Assembly: GCA_900549665.1 (NCBI GenBank)
Contig: URPH01000037.1
Span: 1-12,352, forward strand
Source of the DNA: an uncultured Lachnospiraceae bacterium
Lineage (GTDB): Bacteria; Bacillota; Clostridia; Lachnospirales; Lachnospiraceae
Length of the DNA: 12,352 bases
Direction: 5' to 3'
Part shown: in pieces, positions 1-6,415 of the stretch
Layout of the letters: every line of letters starts with the position of its first letter
How positions within the stretch are numbered: the stretch's first letter is position 1
Made by a program: the position numbers and the translations under genes
The notes under the pieces: generated by a model
Databases searched by the model: none
Told to the model about the DNA's origin: nothing
What the model saw: the letters and a program-made list of their open reading frames with translations, nothing else

Positions 1-223
1 AAATAGAAATCTGAAAAGGAAAAGTCATAGTGTCCTTGACAAAGGGTACACTTTACTATTTTGTTTAGGTTTCATTTAAAATCTGCCGATATTTTACCTC
101 ATTTGCACATTTTATTTTGGCTTACTGATTTTCTGTTGCCAAAGTGTTGCCATGAAGATATTATAGCATAGGACGTGATAAAATCAATCGACATTTCAAT
201 AAAATGCAACTTAATCTAAAACC
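1..223. other. AT-rich gene-free flank with possible mobile-element debris
   Basis: No complete gene is visible here. A 26-codon plus-strand frame open to the window edge ends at 78-80, but nothing in it is recognisable. The notable content is the 11-bp-period GTTGCC motif at 135-154. Read on the minus strand it spells GNTLATENQ followed by a stop at 122-124, with another stop just upstream at 161-163. This resembles the extreme C-terminus of a tyrosine integrase and suggests recombination debris. The segment lies downstream of the broken VanZ-like gene. Confidence 0.35.
135..154. repeat. GTTGCC motif, left copy (11-bp period)
   Basis: The sequence is GTTGCCAAAGTGTTGCCATG: two GTTGCC units starting at 135 and 146, 11 bp apart. 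A second copy in the same orientation at 3169-3188 differs at three positions. Two explanations fit. It may be the leftover 3' end of an integrase gene, because the minus-strand reading is GNTLAT. It may also be an arm-type binding site for a tyrosine recombinase, since such sites are short tandem repeats near element ends. The sequence similarity is seen directly; the role is inferred. Confidence 0.5.
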
Positions 224-509
224 TTATCTCTCTTTTAGCAAAACATGGTTAACCAGCCCAAATGTCCCATATCCACTTAAAACACCAACCATATTAAGAA
301 TTATATCATCTATATCAAAACTTCCCAATCGTGTCATATACTGAAAGATTTCTATAAACAATACTGCAAACATTCCTACTAAAAATACTTTGAAAAATGC
401 TTTAATATGCAATAGGCAAAAGAAAACCAAAAGGAATAAATGGCAACAGATTTCCCAAAAGATTTTTTAATGCCCACCAAATCACTTTTTCTACTTAATT
501 TTTATTCAT
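224..509 (-). pseudogene. VanZ-like membrane protein, broken (premature stop and frameshift)
   Basis: Two adjacent minus-strand frames together spell a VanZ-family core. The first frame starts at an ATG at 507-509, 8 nt after a GGGAG ribosome binding site, but hits TAA after four codons. It then continues in frame with a stretch containing NLLGNLLPFIPFG, typical of the family, and stops near 412. The second frame, usable from about 420 down to the TAA at 224-226, carries a hydrophobic segment followed by IEIFQYMTRLGSFDIDDIILN, including the family's DIDD..LN signature. The break lies around 412-420. Intact VanZ proteins are usually about 150 residues or more; here the N-terminal helix is also missing. 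VanZ relatives are multi-pass membrane proteins, one of which gives low-level teicoplanin resistance; most have unknown roles. The remnant sits 19 nt downstream of the anti-sigma-like gene and was probably its operon partner. Confidence 0.8.
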
Positions 510-528
510 AGTAATTTCTCCCGAAAAA

Positions 529-2307
529 TCACATTCTATTTTTCAAGTAGCATTGCGCAAGTGCCTCTAACAGATTGTCATCAGCGTATATCTTATCATA
601 ATCGCTAATAGAAAGAGTCGTAATCTGCTCTCCACTCCAGAGACTCGCCTCACTTTTCTCATAAGTTTGGCGGTCCACCTTTTCTCCAATAATCTCTTTT
701 ACATAACCTGTGTTTTCATCTCGTATAATATCCGAAACATTGACATAATACTCAACATTAAATGTGGCGTCTGCATACTCCTCCTCAACATAATTATAAA
801 TAGCATGTAACATTTCAATATTAGCATTCGACGAAGTACAGGTCAAGGTATCCAAATCCCATACATCCATTTTAGACATGTGATCATTTACATTATCAAT
901 CATATCTGTCTCGCTATTATATGTTGTAAAATCATATATATAATAATAATCGCAATAAACCATACCCTTTCGTTCTACATAGCTGAAAGGTTTATTATAT
1001 CCGTAGAAATCATCTATCGTTTCTGCACCCGGCGTCAGAAGTACCGCTTCTCCATTTTTATAAGTGTATAAGTAATTTCGCAAATTACATCTATCATCAT
1101 AATCCAAATCAGTACATCCGTGACTAAATAACATTTCTGGAATTTCATCATCATTCAGATATATAAAACAGACATTTGCATAGTAACGTTCGGGATTTTC
1201 ATAATAGGTACTATTTTCTCTATAATACTCCCTCAAAATATCCTCATAAGCTTTTAACCATTGCTGGGATAAGATTTCATCATCTACTTTTACATCGGAA
1301 TCCAAGGTTATAATTCTTTCTCTTTCCACATATTCTATATAAGGCCAATCACTTCTTATCCCACGCTCTATCTCATCCTCTATTCTTTGTCTACAATAAT
1401 CAATTTTTATTTGAAAATCAATTAGTTCTAAAAGCTGTTCATCGCTCAATTCATCATTCGGAAAATAAAAAGTACAATTATTAACACAAAACACTATATC
1501 TTCCCCACTATATTCACTCTCCTTTTGAATGATAGGCATTGTGTTCTCCGGCTGCTTTTCTCCGCTTTTATAAAGCATTTTCAGAACTTTTCTTCTTCCC
1601 AATTCATCAAAGGATAACTCTCTATTGTAAAAGCTAGTCTCCGTATTGGCAGAACTATAATTTATGTATAATTCATCAACCTCCTGCATTGTCATTTGTT
1701 CTAAAGCATTCAAATAATACAAAGGGTTGCTCGCTTTCACATATGCCTCATAATCAACATATCGTCCCAGCATATTAAATACCACAAGCTGAAGGATTTC
1801 TTCGTCCGTCATTTCCTGCATAGGAAGGTTTAAGATACCCTCTTCTTTAGAAAACGCAATTCCCTCTCCATTGTATTCATCTTTTGAAGAAATAACAGCA
1901 ACTTCTCCCTCCGGCTCTGCCATATCTCTACAATACAAATCATATAATTCGCTAAAACGTCTCTCCTCATCTGCAGACATAGATCTGGACATATATTTAC
2001 TATCATACTGGAAGATATTCTCATACAAATCAATAACTTCTTCAGCTTCCATGTTTCTTATTTTTTCTAAATGACTTATATAGGCTTTTACAGATAAAAA
2101 AGTACCACCCGATAACAATACAACTGCCCCGAATACAACTGCAATTTTAGCAAGAGCATTCACATTTTTCCATTTAGAAATTTTCACAATATTTTTATCT
2201 GTTTCTTTTTCCATTTTAATTTGTTTAATAGCATTCTGATATCCTTCCCATACAACATCAGGCACCTGCACATTATCACTAATTTTTTTGTATTCATCTA
2301 TTTTCAT
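529..2307 (-). CDS. membrane-anchored anti-sigma-like protein with two internal repeats
   Basis: The protein has 592 residues. I chose the ATG at 2307 because GGAGG lies 7 nt upstream; the in-frame TTG at 2313 is only 1 nt from that site. Residues 1-50 are a charged cytoplasmic segment, about 51-72 form one membrane helix, and the rest should lie outside. Residues about 86-190 and 205-310 are a degenerate tandem repeat: each has a [QE]EV..LY start, a centre matching EY.GE.I.F, then P, [TS]DE..L.L and an aromatic or acidic end. The C-terminal part (about 349-592) begins WLKAYEDIL and contains YLNDDEIPEMLF, resembling extracellular domains of clostridial lipoproteins with a 'D.D..PEL' motif. 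It starts 14 nt after the stop of the ECF sigma gene, the usual place for the regulator of that sigma factor. Anti-sigma function is inferred from this layout; I do not see a classic zinc-binding HxxxCxxC anti-sigma domain. It could also be a sensor or effector of the sigma regulon. Confidence 0.75.
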   Translation of the reverse strand: MKIDEYKKISDNVQVPDVVWEGYQNAIKQIKMEKETDKNIVKISKWKNVNALAKIAVVFGAVVLLSGGTFLSVKAYISHLEKIRNMEAEEVIDLYENIFQYDSKYMSRSMSADEERRFSELYDLYCRDMAEPEGEVAVISSKDEYNGEGIAFSKEEGILNLPMQEMTDEEILQLVVFNMLGRYVDYEAYVKASNPLYYLNALEQMTMQEVDELYINYSSANTETSFYNRELSFDELGRRKVLKMLYKSGEKQPENTMPIIQKESEYSGEDIVFCVNNCTFYFPNDELSDEQLLELIDFQIKIDYCRQRIEDEIERGIRSDWPYIEYVERERIITLDSDVKVDDEILSQQWLKAYEDILREYYRENSTYYENPERYYANVCFIYLNDDEIPEMLFSHGCTDLDYDDRCNLRNYLYTYKNGEAVLLTPGAETIDDFYGYNKPFSYVERKGMVYCDYYYIYDFTTYNSETDMIDNVNDHMSKMDVWDLDTLTCTSSNANIEMLHAIYNYVEEEYADATFNVEYYVNVSDIIRDENTGYVKEIIGEKVDRQTYEKSEASLWSGEQITTLSISDYDKIYADDNLLEALAQCYLKNRM

Positions 2308-2321
2308 AAACAAGCCTCCAA

Positions 2322-2822
2322 CTAATCCATTGCTCTTACCGTAAGAATCTGTTCCAGTTGCTTCCGCCCTCTGACCATTCTACTACGGACATTCACTTCT
2401 GTTATATGTAGCATCCTTGCAATTTCTTTTGTAGAAAACCCATCCACATAAAACAGTTCCATAACAATCTGGTACTTTCCATTTAAATTACTTAATATTT
2501 TTCTCCATTCATTGGTAAAGTAATGATCCTCATGTATAAGTTCCGGAAACTCTTCAAGTAGAACAACCTTTTTTCTTTCTTTCAAAATATCTTTGCATTG
2601 ATTTATTAGTATTCTAGTGAGCCACGTTCCAAAATACTCTTCACTTTTCAGTTGTCCAATTTTTTGCCAGCATTTAAGAACCGTTTCCTGTATTGCATCT
2701 GCAGCATCTTCTTCATTATGCAACATAGAAATTGCAACACGATACATTCTTTGTAATTGTGGCTGTATAAGCTGTTCAAACGCATCCGGATTCTTATTTT
2801 TAGCATCTTCAATAAGACTCAT
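2322..2822 (-). CDS. ECF-type RNA polymerase sigma factor
   Basis: The protein has 166 residues, normal for an extracytoplasmic-function sigma factor. The start at 2822 (MSLIEDAKNK) is favoured because AAGGAGAG lies just upstream; the frame stays open further upstream but through an AT-rich leader with no comparable site. Region 2 spans about residues 15-85, with the core-binding and -10 contact segment around EEDAADAIQETVLKCW and GTWLTRILINQCKD. Region 4 spans about 108-160 and includes the helix-turn-helix GFSTKEIARMLHITEVNVRSR, expected to read the -35 element. It directs RNA polymerase to a small regulon and is co-transcribed with the membrane partner downstream. That pairing suggests an envelope or extracellular signal, which is not identifiable here. 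Autoregulation is common for such pairs but no matching promoter could be identified with confidence. Confidence 0.9.
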   Translation of the reverse strand: MSLIEDAKNKNPDAFEQLIQPQLQRMYRVAISMLHNEEDAADAIQETVLKCWQKIGQLKSEEYFGTWLTRILINQCKDILKERKKVVLLEEFPELIHEDHYFTNEWRKILSNLNGKYQIVMELFYVDGFSTKEIARMLHITEVNVRSRMVRGRKQLEQILTVRAMD

Positions 2823-2838
2823 CGCCCTCTCCTTTCCA

Positions 2839-2906
2839 AACTTGATAAGCACTAAAATATAATTCATATCAAGTTCTTTGTTTCTGTCTATTAGACACTT
2901 GAAACA
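2839..2906 (-). promoter_or_regulatory. two stacked inverted repeats in the sigma-gene leader
   Basis: Immediately upstream of the sigma gene's ribosome binding site is a perfect 9-bp inverted repeat (AACTTGATA at 2839-2847 against TATCAAGTT at 2867-2875, 19-nt loop). Three bases further out is a near-perfect 12-bp dyad: TGTTTCTGTCTA at 2879-2890 against TAGACA at 2892-2897 and GAAACA at 2901-2906, with a 3-nt bulge. They could be protein operators or leader RNA hairpins. No terminator-like T-run follows either. Confidence 0.45.
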
Positions 2907-2960
2907 TGCATTATGTGACAAATAAATCAATTTTTAATTACCAAAATTTTCAACAAATAA

Positions 2961-3068
2961 ATTTTCACTAAGGTTCCTTCACATGAAATCAGCGATATGC
3001 TTCTCGCTGGATTGAAAGAAATGGAAAAAGAAGAAAAGAAACAAACGAAACGTAAAAAGAAAAAATAA
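2961..3068 (+). pseudogene. lysine-rich C-terminal gene fragment
   Basis: An open plus-strand frame runs from just after a TAA at 2958-2960 to TAA at 3066-3068. It reads as the tail of a protein: SHEISDMLLAGLKEMEKEEK followed by a run of Lys and Arg residues. It has no start codon with a ribosome binding site; the only internal ATGs (2997, 3021) lack one. The amphipathic, charged composition and position beside a recombination scar suggest the 3' end of a gene truncated by deletion. The parent family is not recognisable from this short stretch. Confidence 0.4.
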
Positions 3069-3131
3069 GCATGAAAAAACTTTACCAATTTTCAGTTTTC
3101 ATATCTGAAAATCAGTAAGGTTTTCTTATGC
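3069..3131. repeat. 27-bp imperfect inverted repeat / large hairpin
   Basis: The left arm at 3069-3095 and the right arm at 3105-3131 match as reverse complements at all but about five positions, with a 9-nt loop TTTTCATAT. The arms begin GCAT and end ATTTTCAG. The hairpin lies directly after the stop codon of the lysine-rich fragment, and its last base abuts the stop codon of the minus-strand GNDLAT frame. On the minus strand the stem ends in GTTTTTT, so it may act as a weak terminator for that side, including guaA read-through. It may alternatively be an end structure of a lost element. Confidence 0.6.
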
Positions 3132-3191
3132 TCATAAAGTAATCTCATTCATTGAATAAGGAAAATCCGTTGCCAAATCGTTGCCACGCAT
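3132..3191 (-). pseudogene. possible tyrosine-integrase C-terminal remnant
   Basis: The minus-strand frame ending in TGA at 3132-3134 reads RGNDLATDFPYSMNEITL at its end. GN.LAT close to the C-terminus is a pattern I associate with integrases of clostridial mobile elements. The frame continues open upstream into the guaA 3' end without recognisable integrase catalytic residues, so only the tail could remain. It lies about 55 bp past the guaA stop codon, where guaA-targeting islands normally carry their integrase. Chance similarity is possible because the stretch is short. Confidence 0.3.
3169..3188. repeat. GTTGCC motif, right copy (11-bp period)
   Basis: The sequence is GTTGCCAAATCGTTGCCACG, with GTTGCC units at 3169 and 3180. 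It matches the copy at 135-154 at 17 of 20 positions in the same orientation, about 3.03 kb away. The two copies bracket the sigma factor, its membrane partner, the VanZ remnant and the gene fragment, and may mark the arms of a decayed integrated element. Confidence 0.5.
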
Positions 3192-3246
3192 TAAACAAAT
3201 TTGTTTGGAGCCCGCATAAATACTGGATTCTTTTTTACACTGCACC

Positions 3247-4821
3247 TTATTCAAACTCAATCGTCCCCGGCGGCTTCGAAGTCACATCCACCATGACTCT
3301 GTTCACCCCACGAACCTCATTAATAATCCTGCTCATCACCGTCTGCAGCACATCAAACGGGATCTGCGCCGCCTCCGCTGTCATAAAGTCAATCGTCTTG
3401 ACCGCACGGACGGCAACCGCATAATCATAGGTACGTTCATCACCCATGACACCAACGGACCGCATGTTGGTAAGGGCGGCAAAGTACTGGTTCGGTGTCC
3501 AGGAAGGCTCTTCTCCGTGTTCCTTTTTGTATGCTTCGATCGCATTGTCCACTTCTTCACGGTAGATATAATCGGCATCCTGCACGATCCGCACTTTTTC
3601 GGCTGTTACTTCGCCGATGATACGGATGCCAAGTCCCGGACCGGGGAAGGGCTGGCGGAATACCAGTTTTTCCGGAATACCAAGCTCCAGGCCGGCTTTG
3701 CGGACCTCATCCTTAAATAAAAGTCTCAAAGGTTCAATAATTTCTTTAAAATCAACGTAATCGGGAAGGCCTCCTACATTGTGATGTGATTTGATCACAG
3801 CGGATTCTCCGCCAAGACCGGATTCAACCACATCTGGATAGATGGTGCCCTGTGCAAGGAAATCGACAGCGCCGATCTTCTTTGCTTCTTCTTCAAATAC
3901 ACGGATAAATTCTTCACCAATGATCTTACGCTTTTTCTCCGGCTCTTCAACTCCGGCAAGCTTTGCATAGTAGCGCTCCTGAGCATTGACACGGACAAAG
4001 TTCAGGTCAAACTGTCCGCCTTCACCAAATACCTGCTCTACCTCATCGCCCTCGTTTTTACGGAGAAGACCATGGTCTACAAATACGCAGGTCAGCTGTT
4101 TGCCGATGGCTCTTGAAAGCAATCCTGCTGCCACCGATGAATCCACACCGCCCGACAAAGCAAGAAGCACTTTTCCGTCTCCGACCTTTTCACGGATGTC
4201 GGCGATTGTCTTTTCAACAAAGGAATCCATCCGCCAGTCGCCACAGCAGCCACAGATATTGCGGACAAAATTGTAAATCATCTTCGTTCCTTCCGGCGTA
4301 TGCAATACTTCCGGATGGAACTGGATACCGTACAGCTTTCTGTCTGTATCCTCATATGCCGCTACCGGACAGTTGTCGGTATGCGCAACGGAACGAAAGC
4401 CTGCTCCCATTTTGGAAATATAATCAAAATGGCTCATCCAGCACAGTGTATGCTCAGGCACATTGGTAAACAGACCGGATGCTGTATCCACGGTAATCTC
4501 TGTTTTTCCATATTCTCTATTGTCGGCTCTTTTTACCTCACCGCCCAGAATATGCTGCATCAGCTGTGCGCCATAACACAGGCCCAGAACGGGGATGCCC
4601 ATTTCAAACAATTCCTTACTATATGTCGGAGCACCCTCTTCATAACAGCTGTTGGGACCTCCGGTTAAAATAATCCCCTTGGGATTCATATCTTTTATCT
4701 TTTGAATATCGGTTCTGTAAGAATAAATTTCACAGTAAACATTACATTCACGCACTCTTCTGGCGACGAGCTGATTGTACTGTCCGCCAAAATCCAAAAC
4801 AATGACCAGTTCCTGACTCAT
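3247..4821 (-). CDS. guaA: GMP synthase (glutamine-hydrolysing)
   Basis: GuaA converts XMP, ATP and glutamine to GMP in the cytoplasm, the last step of guanine nucleotide synthesis. The protein has 524 residues, the usual length. The start at 4821 (MSQELVIVLD) follows AGGAGG by 6 nt. Residues 1-190 are a class I glutamine amidotransferase with nucleophile Cys82 in GLCYGAQ and His169/Glu171 in FHPEV. Residues about 200-395 are the ATP pyrophosphatase domain with the P-loop SGGVDSS at 223-229. The C-terminal dimerisation domain ends in the characteristic VTSKPPGTIEFE. No deletion or frameshift is seen. The upstream leader is too short for a riboswitch. The 3' end, a known target of island integrases, abuts the scarred AT-rich segment. 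Confidence 0.98.
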   Translation of the reverse strand: MSQELVIVLDFGGQYNQLVARRVRECNVYCEIYSYRTDIQKIKDMNPKGIILTGGPNSCYEEGAPTYSKELFEMGIPVLGLCYGAQLMQHILGGEVKRADNREYGKTEITVDTASGLFTNVPEHTLCWMSHFDYISKMGAGFRSVAHTDNCPVAAYEDTDRKLYGIQFHPEVLHTPEGTKMIYNFVRNICGCCGDWRMDSFVEKTIADIREKVGDGKVLLALSGGVDSSVAAGLLSRAIGKQLTCVFVDHGLLRKNEGDEVEQVFGEGGQFDLNFVRVNAQERYYAKLAGVEEPEKKRKIIGEEFIRVFEEEAKKIGAVDFLAQGTIYPDVVESGLGGESAVIKSHHNVGGLPDYVDFKEIIEPLRLLFKDEVRKAGLELGIPEKLVFRQPFPGPGLGIRIIGEVTAEKVRIVQDADYIYREEVDNAIEAYKKEHGEEPSWTPNQYFAALTNMRSVGVMGDERTYDYAVAVRAVKTIDFMTAEAAQIPFDVLQTVMSRIINEVRGVNRVMVDVTSKPPGTIEFE

Positions 4822-4855
4822 TTCATTCCTCCTAGGTATTTTTTTGTGTATCTTC

Positions 4856-4884
4856 ATTATAAATACAGCACTTTTTAAAGTCAA
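4856..4884 (-). promoter_or_regulatory. guaA promoter (SigmaA type)
   Basis: On the minus strand, TTGACT (4879-4884) and TATAAT (4856-4861) are separated by 17 bp, an almost perfect vegetative promoter. Transcription would start about 4850, giving a leader of roughly 30 nt that includes the AGGAGG at 4828-4833. Confidence 0.85.
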
Positions 4885-4959
4885 AACAAATTTCCGTTCA
4901 GATAACATTTCCTTTTTATTCCAGTCCCAAATCTGTACGAATTCTAAACCACAATGCAG

Positions 4960-4988
4960 ATGACTTTTTGTATAAAAAATGCTATAGT
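4960..4988 (+). promoter_or_regulatory. possible trkA promoter
   Basis: ATGACT (4960-4965) and TATAGT (4983-4988) are 17 bp apart, four and five of six matches to the vegetative consensus respectively. The start of transcription would fall a few bases before the GGAGG at 4999-5003. A TATAAA at 4971-4976 is an alternative -10 but lacks a good -35. Confidence 0.45.
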
Positions 4989-5012
4989 TTTTCTATATGG
5001 AGGTTTTCAGAT

Positions 5013-6401
5013 ATGTTCCAAAATAAAAATAAGGCTCCCAAGGGCTTAAATATTATTATTGTCGGATACGGCAAGGTCGGCTCTGCTTTGATTGAACAAT
5101 TATCTCAGGAGGGGCATGATATTACCCTGATCGATACCAACTCTGACAAGGTACAGGCAGCCACCAATCTATACGATATCATGGGAATCACCGGCAACGG
5201 CGCCAGCTACAGTGTGCAGATGGAAGCCGGTGTTGAAGCTGCCGATTTACTGATCGCGGTTACACCATCCGATGAGCTCAACCTGCTCTGCTGCACGATC
5301 GCCAGACGTGTTGCCGACTGCGCGGCAATCGCCAGAGTGCGCACCCCGGATTACAGCAAGGAGGTCGGTTATCTGCGTGACAAGCTCGGGCTTGCCATGA
5401 TCATCAATCCTGAACTCGAAGCTGCCAAAGAGGCATCCCGCATCTTAGCCATGCCGACTGCACTTGAGGTCAATCCTTTTGCACACGGACAGGCAGAGAT
5501 GATCAATTACAAGGTTCCCAAGGACAGCATCTTAAACGGTCTGACCGTGATGAACTTGCACAAGCATATCACCTGCAATATCTTAATCTGTGCAGTTGAG
5601 CGTGATAAAGAAGTACACATCCCCTCCGGTACTTTTACCATTCAGGAAGGTGACGTTATTTCTTTTGTTGCCACACGCAAGATTGCCCGCAAATTTATGC
5701 AGGAGATCGGTGTCAGCACGCACAAGGTAAAGGATACCATGATCATCGGCGGCGGCAAGGCTTCCTATTATCTTGCCAACCAGCTTCTGCTCATGGGTGT
5801 TGACGTCAAAATTATCGAAAGCGACCGCAAACGCTGTGAAGAGTTGAGTATCCTGCTTCCCAAAGCAATTATTATCAACGGTGACGGAACCGACGAAGAG
5901 CTTTTAAGCGAGGAAGGCATCGAATATGTCGAGTCCTTTGTTCCTTTAACCGGAATAGACGAAGAAAATATCATGCTGACGCTGCATGCAAAACAGGTTT
6001 CCAATGCCAAGATCATCACCAAGATCAATCACATCAATTTCAAAAATGTCATTGACCAGCTGGATCTCGGAAGTCTGATTTATCCCCGTTATATTACATC
6101 GGAAGCGATCATTGCCTACGTCCGTGCCAAAAAAGATTCCATGGACAGCAATATCGAGACTCTGTACCATCTGTTTGATCACCGTGCAGAGGCAATTGAA
6201 TTCCGTATCGATGAAAAATCGGAAGTGACGGATATTTCATTAGCAGATCTTCCTTTAAAAAAGAATCTGTTGATCTCCTTTATCAACCGCGATGGCAACA
6301 TCATTATCCCCAGTGGTAATGACTGCATCAAGGTCGGCGATACCGTCATGGTCGTAACGACGCATACCGGTTTTCACGATATCCGTGATATATTACGTTA
6401 G
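5013..6401 (+). CDS. trkA: Trk potassium uptake system regulatory subunit TrkA
   Basis: The protein has 462 residues and sits on the cytoplasmic face of the TrkH channel, gating potassium uptake in response to bound nucleotides. I chose the ATG at 5013 (MFQNKNKAPK), 9 nt after GGAGG; the frame stays open further upstream but without such a site. There are two RCK halves, the full-length TrkA layout rather than the single-domain KtrA type. The first Rossmann fold has GYGKVG at 18-23 and the NAD-contacting acidic residue Asp41; its C-subdomain spans about 150-232. The second has IGGGKA at 245-250, with its C-subdomain at about 385-462. The second glycine motif lacks the final Gly of GxGxxG, which may weaken nucleotide binding there. 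The gene is 14 nt upstream of trkH and clearly in the same operon. Confidence 0.95.
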   Translation: MFQNKNKAPKGLNIIIVGYGKVGSALIEQLSQEGHDITLIDTNSDKVQAATNLYDIMGITGNGASYSVQMEAGVEAADLLIAVTPSDELNLLCCTIARRVADCAAIARVRTPDYSKEVGYLRDKLGLAMIINPELEAAKEASRILAMPTALEVNPFAHGQAEMINYKVPKDSILNGLTVMNLHKHITCNILICAVERDKEVHIPSGTFTIQEGDVISFVATRKIARKFMQEIGVSTHKVKDTMIIGGGKASYYLANQLLLMGVDVKIIESDRKRCEELSILLPKAIIINGDGTDEELLSEEGIEYVESFVPLTGIDEENIMLTLHAKQVSNAKIITKINHINFKNVIDQLDLGSLIYPRYITSEAIIAYVRAKKDSMDSNIETLYHLFDHRAEAIEFRIDEKSEVTDISLADLPLKKNLLISFINRDGNIIIPSGNDCIKVGDTVMVVTTHTGFHDIRDILR

Positions 6402-6415
6402 CGGAGGCTAATTTT

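Noticed and set aside
35..64. TTGACA with downstream AT-rich sequence as a promoter near the window start, and the GTGTCC...GGGTACAC dyad as an insertion-sequence end
   Set aside because: With a 17-bp spacer the -10 would be TTTTGT, a poor match, and no gene follows. The dyad is short and imperfect, and no transposase or second terminus is visible.
880..1071. 63-codon plus-strand ORF opposite the anti-sigma-like gene
   Set aside because: It is the antisense shadow of a coding gene, rich in Ile and Tyr from AT-rich codons, with no ribosome binding site.
2823..2930. N-terminal extension of the sigma factor up to 2930
   Set aside because: The added 36 residues contain no family sequence, lie over the inverted repeats and lack a ribosome binding site; the start at 2822 has a strong one.
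4113..4668. Plus-strand ORFs of 118-122 codons opposite guaA
   Set aside because: They overlap an unambiguous guaA coding region and have no protein-like motifs.
4822..5012. Guanine or cyclic-di-AMP riboswitch in the guaA-trkA intergenic region
   Set aside because: The predicted guaA leader is only about 30 nt and the trkA leader even shorter, too small for either aptamer, and no matching conserved segments are seen.
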